Source: Marsupella aquatica (Eukaryota > Marchantiophyta). From it: 64,000 nucleotides of DNA. This document shows, piece by piece, positions 1-9,720 of this stretch. Where the stretch lies: positions 19,096,001-19,160,000 of the forward strand of contig OZ316898.1 of NCBI GenBank assembly GCA_973895155.1. Reading direction: 5' to 3'. How positions within the stretch are numbered: position 1 is the first letter of the stretch; every line of letters starts with the position of its first letter. The translations under genes and the position numbers were made by a program. The notes under the pieces were generated by a model that ran no database searches, had not been told where the DNA came from, and saw nothing but the letters and a program-made list of their open reading frames with translations.

Positions 1-654
1 ATCCTTTGAATAAATCATGGGAAGTAAAATTCCAATTGTGTAAATCTTATGAGATCTGATGACAGATTCCTCTTTGGTGACTCATTACAATCTCCTGAGT
101 TCTTGGAGTTAACTCACTGAGTTTAAGTCTTATTTGAAATTGATGGATTTTCTTTCATGTTGCTTAGTACCATCTAAATGTTGAAGTAGCTACCTTTTAG
201 ATCTTATCTGAGTACCACTTAGAAAGAAAGGATAAGACATGTTGACGGCATTTTAAAAGGTACTCTAGTAAGCAATTTAGATCTGAAAAGCAATATGGAT
301 TTGTATCCTTAAGTCTTTTCATTTTGACTTATGTCTAAGGAGTAACCTTGGAAAATTCCAGACTCCCTTAGCATACTTTGAGATATTTTTCCTTGTGTTT
401 TGTTAATCATTCCTTTTTCATTAATTTATGGTTACATGATGCTGAGTTGTCATTAAAAACCACTCACCGCTGTGGAGCGATCTTCAAAATACCTTAGTAA
501 AGTAATCAATCCTGATTACTATGTGTTAAAGAGAGTTCTTAAACTCTCATTTGTGTTTTTATGTATCAAATCAACCCCATCTTGTTCTTTATGGGAACGA
601 ATACCGAGTTTGAAGACCTTTAAGTGTGTTTTTGGTTCTTCATAGCAAACTACA
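1..654 (+). repeat. 3' part of a 5' LTR
   Basis: The stretch directly precedes a primer-binding site and ends in CTACA just before it, as LTRs end in CA. A 9-base spacer (655-663) separates LTR and primer site. The LTR start is outside the window. It is AT-rich and has no credible ORF. The boundary rests on position only, because no partner LTR was found. Confidence 0.5.
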
Positions 655-663
655 TGAGATTTT

Positions 664-681
664 TGGCGCCGCTGCCGGGGA
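664..681 (+). other. Primer-binding site, tRNA-Asp type
   Basis: TGGCGCCGCTGCCGGGGA matches, with one difference, the TGGCGCCGTTGCCGGGGA site common in plant Athila/Tat-type gypsy elements. That site pairs with the 3' end of tRNA-Asp and primes minus-strand DNA synthesis. Confidence 0.75.
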
Positions 682-1032
682 ACAAATCAAGGTTGGTTTG
701 AAGTATAGGCAGTGAATGCCAAAAAAGAGGTTGATTCAGTGAATGTTGGAATAATCAAAAGAAAGGTGGAAGTTGACCATGGAATCCCAAGGAGAATGGG
801 AGTTCCCTCCATTAGAAATTTGATCTTTCACAATGGAAAATGCACCAGAGGCATTTAGGGAGAGATTTGGAGGTGAAACCCCTTCCTCAATTTTGGAAAG
901 AAAGAGAAAAGCTAAGGCCAAGAAGGAAAGACAAAATGGGGCTTAGTAGGGGAATATTCTTCCCAAGAAAGAGATGGTGAGGAAATGCAGACCTCAGAAA
1001 AGAGAAAGAGCCTTGATTAGGTCAAGGGATAA

Positions 1033-1833
1033 TCAAACACACACGATTATCAGTGCCACTGCACGAGAGAGAACAACTATTTTGAGAAGGCAAGTGACCA
1101 ACCAAAAAGGAGGAAGCTACTTTTGGGGTGGCGAATTGGTAAAGGGGACTCCTGGGACACCAATATTCTGTATGATTGTGTATTTGTTTTCAGAAGAGCC
1201 ATAGATGGAAGACTGGAATTGATTGAAGCCACTCAAGATGAGGAATTTGATGCCAATTTTATTTCCCCCTTACTAAAAGAACATGACATTAAGGAGGAAA
1301 TATTGGAGGAGGAACTTGAGCATCAATTAAGGGAAACGTTGGATAAGTTAAAAGGGAATCCATTGTGGAGAAACCAACTTGATTATGTTTTAACAGAGTT
1401 TTACCAGAACAATCCCAATTTAATACTTAGGGAGGAAAGACCAGTTATGACCTCCAATAGAAAAGAGTTGGTTGACACTTGTAAATGGCATGCCGGAAGT
1501 GGATGGGTTCCGTTGAAATGGGAAGAGGCAACTACCCAAAGGACATCCTTTAAGTGGACCATCCCACTCCCTCACTGCTCTGAATTGACTGATGTAATGG
1601 TCTTTAAGAGAGTTTGGATTGATGATGAGGAATACAAGTTGCAGCCCATTAAGGAAGAACATGATTTAGAATTTTTAATAAGCAAGAATGGGCAAATTAG
1701 TAACCGGGTTACTGAAGAAGAAGAACTAAGAATTAAAGAGGTGTTGGAAAAATTGCACCTTGTTGAAAACCCTTGGGTGGATGCCCTGGACACTCTAGAA
1801 AATTTGTTGAATAACTACCGGACCTCAGCATAA
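1033..1833 (+). pseudogene. Unknown retroelement ORF upstream of gag-like ORF
   Basis: The frame is open from just after a TAA at 1030-1032 to the TAA at 1831-1833, about 266 codons, with no ATG near its 5' end; the first long part begins at a TTG codon. The product is acidic and rich in Glu, Leu and Trp, with helical stretches such as EEILEEELEHQLRETLDKL and a Trp-containing middle region. It lies between the primer site and the zinc-knuckle ORF, where gag or an extra ORF belongs. I do not recognise a family. The missing start and the stop just upstream suggest a broken reading frame. Confidence 0.4.
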
Positions 1834-2586
1834 AAGAGGACAACAGAGGAGGGGATTTCCCCGAATTAAAACCTTGATTTCCACTTTGAATAAGCAATTT
1901 GGTGAAATAATTGAAATACCCCCGATCAGGTCTTTAGGCACTTTGAGAGTAAGGAATTTGCATAATCGGTATGTTCAAACATGGGTACTGTCCCTAAGAG
2001 GACGAAGGGGTGTCCATTGGTTATCTATTACCTGGTGGGAAGGAGGCATTTTGCACCTGGTTATTTTAAAGTTAAATGGTAGAATTACAGGAGAAGAGTA
2101 CGTTCATCATTTCTATACAAGAATTAGCTAGATCCTTGCTTCAAAGGCAAATTAGGAGGCACAGATAAGATTAATTAGGTCAAGAAATTTGTTAAAGTAC
2201 ACCTACTCTCCTAAAAAGGGGCGCTGCCGAGAACTGAAGGGACGGCATTACGAGTAAGCCTATACGTATTTTTTAGAGTTGAAGTTTTACGAGTAAACGT
2301 ACTCGAGTAAGGGTATAATAGTTGACGACTTACGAGTTGAAGAGTTGCGATGGTGCGGGCGCGCCACTTCGACACTTGACCACTCGTTGCGACTGTTGGG
2401 GCATACACCCCCTGAAGGTTACGAGAAGAGGCGCCATCAAGGGTCACGACGGTGCGCAAGGGTACCAGCAGGAGGAACAACGGAAGAACGCGACCCCTCC
2501 ATGCAAACTTAGACTCCCAAAGGAAACCAGAGTTAGCCCCAAACCATTAACTCGCTTCTGAAGATTTCCGTCTTTCAGGATGAGGT

Positions 2587-3186
2587 ATGTCTGATAAAGG
2601 GAAGCGAAGTTGGAGATTAAGACAAGAAGAAAAAGCAGGATCAGAAGCCCCACCAACTCCCCTTAATCCTAGGGGACTATTACCCGAATTCCAATCCCAA
2701 GATTACCCAACACCGGGAAATGTAGCAGAGCGAGTTACCCTCATCCAACGAAATGAAATAGAAGGAACAGTAGACAAACCTGCAACAAGTCGACCAACAA
2801 TTTATAAATTACGCTCTAGGGATGTCCAATACATCTCACCCAAGCCTAAGAAAAAAGAAGTGGACATAGCCAAACCACTGAGAAGAACACAAAGCTTGGA
2901 TGAATATGAGGGAACACCTGCGTTTCAGATAATTGGAACAGACAAAATTACCAATACAAGGCATGAAAGCATAATTGAAGGGGGAATTCAGAAAATTGAA
3001 TCTTTAAAATTTAATTCTGACTCACCTTTACTTCAGAGAACGCCTATTGAAGAATCTGTCAAATTAGCAGAAGTTCTACCCTCGCTTGGTTATGGAAGTG
3101 CAAGCAGCAGCTTAAGTGCGATAAGCACTCCAAATTCCGTAAATTCAATTTCACCATTGCAAGGAACCCCACAATGGATGGTGTAA
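2587..3186 (+). CDS. Gag-like N-terminal ORF (199 aa)
   Basis: It begins at an ATG (MSDKGKRSWRLRQ) and ends at TAA 3184-3186. The protein is basic at its start, has a lysine cluster (PKPKKKE, near residue 95) and ends in a Ser/Thr-rich low-complexity tail. The next ORF, in the +1 frame and starting within about 30 bases, carries three zinc knuckles, so the two were probably one Gag-type polyprotein now split by a frameshift or joined by programmed frameshifting. I see no canonical Retrotrans_gag capsid motif, so the name rests on context. Confidence 0.45.
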   Translation: MSDKGKRSWRLRQEEKAGSEAPPTPLNPRGLLPEFQSQDYPTPGNVAERVTLIQRNEIEGTVDKPATSRPTIYKLRSRDVQYISPKPKKKEVDIAKPLRRTQSLDEYEGTPAFQIIGTDKITNTRHESIIEGGIQKIESLKFNSDSPLLQRTPIEESVKLAEVLPSLGYGSASSSLSAISTPNSVNSISPLQGTPQWMV

Positions 3187-3217
3187 CCCTAAACTCCCAC
3201 CCACCATACGAAACAAT

Positions 3218-3934
3218 GTGTGGTGTACACGCTGTAATAATCAAGGACACTATCACCATGAGTGCCCCTCATTGCAACGAGCTGTCAATTATGGAGAAGA
3301 GGAAGAGTTATTAGACTATGGAGATATCTATGCTGTCCAAGCACCGTTTGCAGGGCAATACTTTCCTCCTGCTGCGGGACCGACTTCATGGGCCCAACAA
3401 AAATCAGCAGGACCTTCCTCATTTAATCGGTCTATACCAAGACCACCGATGGGACCTCCTGGAGGCTATCCACCCAGAGGAGCACCAAGAGTACAAGGGA
3501 CCTGCTATAATTGTGGGCAACCAGGGCATTACTCACCAGAATGTCCATATCCAAAGAGAGAAGTGGGGTACACACCAATTTGTGGCAACTGTGGAAAGGA
3601 AGGTCATCTCCCTGTGGAATGCCCAAATCCTCCGAAACCCAAGATGATGGTAAGATTTGCTAAAGAGCCTGTGAAGGACGCACCCAGACCTGAAGAAGTA
3701 AGGATGATATATAGCCAAGGAAATCTGGAGCAATGCAGTCATGTGACCATAGAAGCGGAGTCTGAGGAGGAGGTGCATAATATTTATGCCCAAAGTCTAT
3801 CAGGCACTATTCTGGATGTTGATTTGGAGCACTTAGTACAAGACCATGTTGTGGGAATGCCCAACCTACGGGTCCAAGAACGAGACCGTGTTTTGGAAAC
3901 TTACGCCACTACCAGATCCAAGTCTCATCATTAG
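3218..3934 (+). CDS. Gag nucleocapsid-like ORF with three CCHC knuckles
   Basis: Three CX2CX4HX4C zinc knuckles are visible: CTRCNNQGHYHHEC at the start, then CYNCGQPGHYSPEC and CGNCGKEGHLPVEC near the middle. Such knuckles bind retroelement RNA for packaging. Between the first and second lies a Pro/Gly-rich linker (PRPPMGPPGGYPPRG); after the third comes an acidic region. The listed start is a GTG; the frame is open upstream and overlaps the end of the 2587-3186 ORF, so initiation here is unlikely. It ends in TAG at 3932-3934. Confidence 0.65.
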   Translation: MWCTRCNNQGHYHHECPSLQRAVNYGEEEELLDYGDIYAVQAPFAGQYFPPAAGPTSWAQQKSAGPSSFNRSIPRPPMGPPGGYPPRGAPRVQGTCYNCGQPGHYSPECPYPKREVGYTPICGNCGKEGHLPVECPNPPKPKMMVRFAKEPVKDAPRPEEVRMIYSQGNLEQCSHVTIEAESEEEVHNIYAQSLSGTILDVDLEHLVQDHVVGMPNLRVQERDRVLETYATTRSKSHH

Positions 3935-4213
3935 AAGAAGCACGGTGAGGATGGTTCTAAGCGGAAGAAATCATCCAAAAAGAAGAGAAAAACAAGGATA
4001 CCGACAGAGGAAGGTATCCCAAAAGAGGACACTCCTACTGGTCGTTGGTGGAGTGCTGTCACCACTCCTCCTACTCACAGGGTTGACCAAACCGTGCAAG
4101 GATTCCTTAGACACTTCTTGGGGAAAGAACACAATCTTGAACCAGAAAAAATAACGCCACACCAAAACTTGAGGAATCAAACCAAATCCATATCTTTTGG
4201 CAAAACGTCGTAA
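3935..4213 (+). other. In-frame 92-codon extension beyond the gag TAG
   Basis: After the TAG at 3932-3934 the same frame stays open for 92 codons to TAA 4211-4213. It opens with a very lysine-rich stretch (KRKKSSKKKRKTR). A basic tail suits a nucleocapsid end. Either the TAG is a nonsense mutation or it is read through. No protease motif follows, so an ordinary gag-pro readthrough junction is not supported. Confidence 0.45.
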
Positions 4214-4690
4214 CATATTCCAAGGACAACCCGGTCTCCTACCGTCTGCCCAACTACTGCCTCACTGGGGCAAGTGCTACACCTCTACCTCACTACTCTG
4301 GCTTGATTCCCTCTTCTGGCTATGAGCTAACTTCCCTAAGCAAACACTAGACTGAGTCCCCCCTAACTACTCCGGGGCTCTCCCCCTAAATACCAAAAAA
4401 CACACCAAAGCACCCCCCACGGGGCCACAACGATGGCGCTTACCCTAGCGGCGCCGCTAAACCCTTCACTAAGAAACCCCTAAACTAAAAGCATGCGGCA
4501 CACACATGCTTCTAAAACCCTAAACCCTAAACTAACAATGGGTCGACGGTGCCTTCGACGGCGCCCCAACATTACTCAGTGAACCGTGAAATTGCAAGGA
4601 ACCCCACAATGGCCGAAACTAGGTGCCCTTCCACTTGCACTTCTGAGTTCACCCCTGGATAGCCCCCCTTCTCCTGATCATGAATCACTC
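4214..4690. other. Non-coding spacer with telomere-like and C-rich runs
   Basis: No ORF of note. It is rich in CCCTAAA-type runs (about 4494-4533) and in GGCGCC and CCCC tracts. A 22-base stretch at 4591-4612 is identical to 3156-3177, inside the gag-like ORF. Confidence 0.5.
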
Positions 4691-5535
4691 AATCGCTCTT
4701 GAAACGGACATCGGACGACCAAGTTATGGCCGTTTCAGTATCCCGTAAACCCAACTTCGCCGGACCCTAACTTGCTCATCCTGGCTCCGTTTGAGGAGCG
4801 CCGCCTCTTGTTGGAATCAGCTCCGCGAGCTCTTTCCAACAAGCCCGTGAGTGACCCCTCACAAAAAATTTGGAAAGTCAAGGGGCCGTACAACCACGTC
4901 CGTACGGCCACCCTAGTCCTCCTCCTCACTCACTCACGGTGCCATGGCTTGAGCCTCGTGAGTTGGTCTCCTCATCAGTCCTCCTCCTCCTCACTCATGG
5001 TGCCCTGACTTGAGCCCCGATCCTCTTGTTCGCCACCACCGGTTCGTTGTAAAGGAGGGGGCCCCTGTAATTGGCGAAACTAAAATTTTCTCAGAATTCA
5101 CTTCTGAAAACATATCTGAGAAGCCCTCCTCTTCCTGATCACGGCTCCATAAACGGTGCACAAAACGGAAGTCAAACGGCCAAGATATGATTGTTTAAGT
5201 TTTTACGGGGCACCGTCTCCCTTCGTTTCGTCCGTACAACACGTTTCCCCTGGCTTTGAAAAACACGGATCACGGTTTCCCCGTATGTGCTACTACCTCC
5301 TCCTTCCCTTGCAAAGCCGGGACCTCCTTCCGTACGGACGTCCGTACGGCCTCAAACCCTCATATTTTCAAAAAACGCGATTTGTCGTATCTCCCCCATC
5401 TTAGTTCCGTTTCGGCCGTGTGACATATCGTTAGATTCAGCTCGGCGAGCTCTTTCCAACAAGCCCATAGACTCTTGATTTTGAGATGGCCAAAAATCTA
5501 ATATTCGTACAACCAGGGTCCGTACACACGTTGAA
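4691..5535 (+). repeat. Two diverged direct repeats in retroelement 3' region
   Basis: Two blocks, about 4691-4920 and 5150-5535, share the same order of short motifs: a pair of 'A-CGG-CA-TCAAACGGCCAAG' type, a CTCCGTTT-like segment, the conserved GCGAGCTCTTTCCAACAAGC (about 4829 and 5446), and a CCGTACAACCA/TCCGTACA pair. Spacing differs, so this is an old duplication of regulatory or untranslated retroelement sequence. The short proteins read from it are not credible. Confidence 0.55.
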
Positions 5536-5560
5536 AGCAAGCACAAGAGGGAAAGGGTTT

Positions 5561-8096
5561 AGGGTTTAGGTATGGATGGAAACCCCACAAGTGAGAATAG
5601 AGAAAAAGGGAAGGAAGAAAGTGTGAGGGCCCCTTCTACGGTGGCCCTTCTACGGTGGGGAAGGGAAAGAGAGCAAAAAAAACATGTGAGGACCACACAA
5701 AGGGTGAAGGGGAACACAAGTGTGGGAACCCCTTCCTTCTAAGGGCCCTCCCACCATCACTATTCCAAGATTGTCTAGTTTGTCATTTTATGGGCGTTGA
5801 GGTCCCTTGAGATGTCACTGTTTGATATTGACCTAAAATCAACTAGAGAACCTCAGTTTCGCATGGGGCTCATTGAGGGCTTCAAAATGAATCCAAACAT
5901 GACCATGTTTGGAATAGTACTAGTGCAGCAACGTCTGTTTTAAGTTTCAACATTTTCTATATTTTGGTCATTCTTTCCGTTTTGCGCCTTATGTGGAGCC
6001 TCCGACCAGCCCCCACCCCTCCAAGATGCCCACACCTTGGCTCCAAGTCCTTGGGCTGCCTTGTGGCCTCCTTGTACCCCCTCAATGGTTCCCTTGTCAT
6101 ACATCACCGCCCAACACCCCTCTCAACTGCAGTCGCATCCATTTATTAGAACTAACAAAAATAAAAAATTTGAAAATCCAAACACTTTCATTACACCTAC
6201 TTGTCTTTCTACTTATATACGCAATTATAAGTCATCACTAAGTTACTATTGGGTTTGGGGCCCTGTCACATGCACTCTCAAAGTTGCAGCGGCACACAAA
6301 GAATCAGTGTTTTTGCACAGAAAAGACCGTGGTGAGCCTGGTGTGCATGATTGACTGCTGGATGATGGCATTAAAGTCTGTTTTGTGCTGCATATTCTGC
6401 CCACGTTTCTAAGCAACATTTTTTGCCCTGGTCTTTTGCCACAATCTTTTTGGCCTCGTTTCTACGCAGCATTTTGGAGCTAGCCGCCCTGCAGCATACG
6501 TAGGTGGAGCACAGTGAGCTTCACTTTCGATCAAGAGTCTGGTTTTCAGTGGCGGAACTTGACTACCTTAGCACTGAGTTCTGGCGTCGCTGACTCCGAC
6601 GCCAAGCTCCGTTATGGTCCAGGCCCGGATAGACCATCCGGGGAGGACTTAGTATGGGGAAACTTGTGGACAATGGGATGTGGCACTAGCGAAGGCAAGG
6701 CGCCAAGCTGGTGGCACACACCAAGGACTTAGACTAGCTAAGTGTTGGTCGGGTCAAGGGGAAAGGGGCCGGGCTCAAGGTCAACCGTCCGGACCCCCAG
6801 ACGGACTTTGAGTTCTGAGAGCTTGAGTGAGAGCTCCTCTTGGGCCCAAGGCCAATGGAGTTGATGCCAACGGACGCTTGGGGCATGAGTTATGGCCCAA
6901 TCCGGGTTTGGCTGATTGGGGGCCCCGAGCGGCGATGAGATCTGAGGGCCTAAGCATGAGCACCGGGTTGGCCCAATCACAATGGGCTAAAGCACTCCGC
7001 TTGCGGACGCCTAACTAGGAAATTATGGACGTTGTCCGTTGGTGGTGCTCCCAGACATGCGGGATAGGATCCGGGTTGTGGACCAAAAAGTTGAGGACCA
7101 AAGTTGGTTCGGGGGTGGCACGTCTCACTCTAGAAGCATATATGAGGGGAGTGGTGTCACCGTGGGGGCTAAGGGTGAGCCAAAGTCATGAGCCGCGGCT
7201 GTTGCGACACTACAGGAAAATGCCAAACAGAAACGGTGATAACTTCTCAACGGGAATTCCATTGGAGAACTTATTGGGTGCGTTGGAAAGCTCTCAAGGA
7301 CGGATACATCCTCTTGAGCTTAGCTGGGTTTGGGGGCTCCATAGGTTCTCAAGGTTTGCGGGGGCTATCTCATCCGCTTGCCAAATAGCAGCCAAATAGC
7401 AGCCAAGCTGCGTTTAGTCTCTCAAGGGAGCTTTGCGTTGGGGAGACAAGGCCAAGTAGGCATGGAGGTTGAGTTCCAAGGGCACTTGGCCCCTAGACCA
7501 TCAGCGGGGCAAGAACCGGGAGTTGGTTGCTAAAGTTGGGGCCATTATGATCCCAGCATGTTGGGACAAGCTTTAGGATAAGCTACGCTATTTGGGCCAT
7601 GAGCATGTCCTGGGGGCAGGGCAGTCAGTTAGTGATGGAAAAGTACAAGGGGGAACCCGGGCTGCGCCCAAGGAAGGAGTTGTTCTGGACAAACAACGGG
7701 CGTTAGTTCTGGTTCCGGCTTATGGCATCGGGAGGACCTATCGCTGATCTACTTACCAATGTCTGTTGAGCTTGAGCTAGGATGCTAGACTTGGGGAGAT
7801 CTAGATCCTGAAGGGTTACTTACCGAAACATTTGGTAGCTTGTGCAGACAATGAGGACCGTTGAGTAGCGGTCGTGTTGGAGAACAAGTGCAGCTTCGTA
7901 TGGGAGGGGCCGTTGGTGGTGCAAGGGGCACAAGGTTGTTTGCTCAAGGTATTCCGTGGAGGCGTTCGGGCACCACGGGCACTTAGGCGTGGTTGCTGGG
8001 ATTGGTGAGGGCACTGGGTGGCAAGATCCACCACTTTTTCTAAGCTCATTCCTGAGCAAGTATCACAATCTGCGACCAAGGAGGGTAAGAGCGGCC
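5561..8096. other. Gene-free, moderately GC-rich region
   Basis: It begins after a short GGGTTTAGGGTTTAGG run (about 5555). A near-perfect doublet of CCCTTCTACGGTGG occurs at about 5631-5657. From about 6500 to 8090 it becomes G-rich and looks like non-coding transposon or LTR DNA, but I found neither termini nor protein motifs. The longest ORF (7025-7399) has no recognisable domain and I do not call it. Confidence 0.4.
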
Positions 8097-8294
8097 ATGG
8101 CAATGTGGACCATTGTTGTTAAGGCAATTGTAGTATGCATTTGGCTGGCATTTGCACTACTTACCTCAATCTTTCGATTCATTGCAAAGGGGTTGGATAT
8201 TGCTACAGAGTATCTAAATGGTTGTGTGAAGAGTTTTGATTACATAGATGCAGCATTCCACGACACTGCACCTGAAACCCCTCCAGAATTTTGA
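8097..8294 (+). CDS. Small ORF with one membrane segment (65 aa)
   Basis: The ATG stands in a good plant context (GCCATGGC) and the frame ends at TGA 8292-8294. Residues 5-30 form one hydrophobic helix (VVKAIVVCIWLAFALLTSIF), followed by an amphipathic part and a short acidic, Pro-containing tail ending PETPPEF. The composition looks coding, but I know no family and no splice partners are clear. Just downstream the bases at 8345-8500 also read as plausible protein in another frame, so this may be a fragment of a broken or spliced gene. Its function is unknown. Confidence 0.35.
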   Translation: MAMWTIVVKAIVVCIWLAFALLTSIFRFIAKGLDIATEYLNGCVKSFDYIDAAFHDTAPETPPEF

Positions 8295-9238
8295 GTCACC
8301 TCAGCAAAGGAGAAGTGGAAAGAGAAGTGGAGAGCTTTGACAGGATGAAGTTAGAGGTTCAAGAAGCATTACCAATGCCTTCCGCAGCAATAGCAGCAAC
8401 TTGCTTTGGAGATGTTCAAGAGCTTAGGACAATTTCAGCTTCAATGGGCCCTGTGATCCCGGTTGAGTATGTCAATGGCTCCCCTCTTAAATGTTTAATC
8501 TTTCATTCACTCCTGAGTGAATTCGAGAGTGAATTCTCTTTTTTCTAATGAAAGTGTGAGAAATGAGTTTGAACAATGTGCACATCTGGTGTACTAAGGG
8601 TGGCTTTACAAGAACTTGGGGGCAGCAATTCCTTTTTTTGTGAAAGATGCAATCCTAGCCATCCATATGTGGGAACCAAAAGCATTACTGAACCTACTCA
8701 TCTGTCAGTGGGCCCCTTGTGGGTCCCTTTTTTTGCTGAGGTGTGCAAGCTTTTTTGGTAAAAAACTTAGACCTCCTCTTGCGGTGGTCTAAAAACTTGG
8801 AGCAAACGACCTCTTATTTTCAGGGAATTGCATTGATTGCTTCCAAACTTGACACATATTGGCTCAGGCCATTTAACTTTTGTGGAAGGAAATGGACATC
8901 AGCTTTGCCCTGGATGGAGAGAGACTGAACGACCCCAACCTTGTTGTAAAGCCCCCCTAAGTTCCCCTACTAGTGATCTCCTTTACAAAATTTGTGGTTT
9001 TCAATGAGTTCATTATTATTACCTAGAAGCAAGTGAACAGCTGTGTGTCCTGCATGTGCACAACTCTTTAGTACCTTTGTACTTTCTTGGTCATAACCTG
9101 TTTTTTTTTTGCATGTGTATTTATGGTTTTGTGTGTTATGGCACTCACTCTTAATAAAGAGATATTAATTTCTTGGCATATACTTTATATGTACCTAGTT
9201 AGCTACTTCGTTTATCATAAAACTAGCCCCATGCCAGT
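8295..9238. other. Gene-free AT-rich stretch
   Basis: Possible coding relic at 8345-8500 (see the small ORF before it); otherwise short ORFs without motifs. At 9222-9255 lies ACTAGCCCC followed by ATGCCAGTGCGTTACAC, a module that recurs beside the minisatellite at 28 kb. Confidence 0.35.
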
Positions 9239-9720
9239 GCGTTACACAAAAGATGTCAAGGTGAAGAAAAGATATTGAAATGAAAAAGATGTCGAGGTGA
9301 GAAAAAGAAATTGAGGTGAATAAAGATGTTAAGGTGAGGAAAAGATGTTGAGGAGAGAAAAGTTATTATAATGATATATTAAAGATGCTAAGGCAAGAAA
9401 AAGATGGCGAGATGAAATTAAAGAAGTCGAGGAGAGAAAAGATGGAAAGGTGAGAAAAAGATTTTAGAGTGAGGAAAAGATCTAGAGGGAAAAAAGATGT
9501 CGCAATGAGATAAAGATGTGAAGGTGAGAAAAATATGGTGAATTGAGATAGAAGATGTCCAGAGAAAAATGTGGCGAGATGAGAAAAAGATAGAATGTTG
9601 AGGTGAGAAAAAATGTGGAGGAGAGAAAATGATGTTGCGGAGTGCAAAAGAAGTCGAGGGGAGAAAAATGTCATGCTACTCATGACTGAGAGAAAATGGA
9701 TGTATAGGTGAACCTGATTG
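9239..9720 (+). repeat. Purine-rich minisatellite, GATGTCGAGGTGAGAAAAA type
   Basis: About twenty diverged units of 18-30 bases follow the pattern AAAGATGT(C/T)GAGGTGAGAA. The strand is almost pure purine. The reverse-strand protein read across it (Phe/Ser/Leu-rich) is an artefact. Related arrays occur at 26960-27290 and, inverted, at 28045-28235. Confidence 0.75.

Larger units (their letters stand above)
1..5560 (+). mobile_element. Decayed gypsy-like LTR retroelement, gag-only (non-autonomous)
   Basis: The order is LTR end, primer-binding site, unknown ORF, gag-like ORFs with zinc knuckles, then long non-coding DNA. No protease, reverse transcriptase, RNase H or integrase motif is visible between the knuckles and about 8 kb, so the copy could move only with enzymes supplied by another element. 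The 5' end lies outside the window. I found no second copy of the LTR, so the right boundary is a guess, placed after the last retroelement-like repeat. Stops and frame changes between the ORFs show decay. Confidence 0.55.

Noticed and set aside
5555-5572. Telomere, because of TTTAGGG-type runs
   Set aside because: Only two or three repeats at each of several places; interstitial remnants or chance, not a chromosome end.
7025-7399. 124-codon + strand ORF
   Set aside because: No motif, composition like the surrounding non-coding DNA, overlapped by another frame of similar length.
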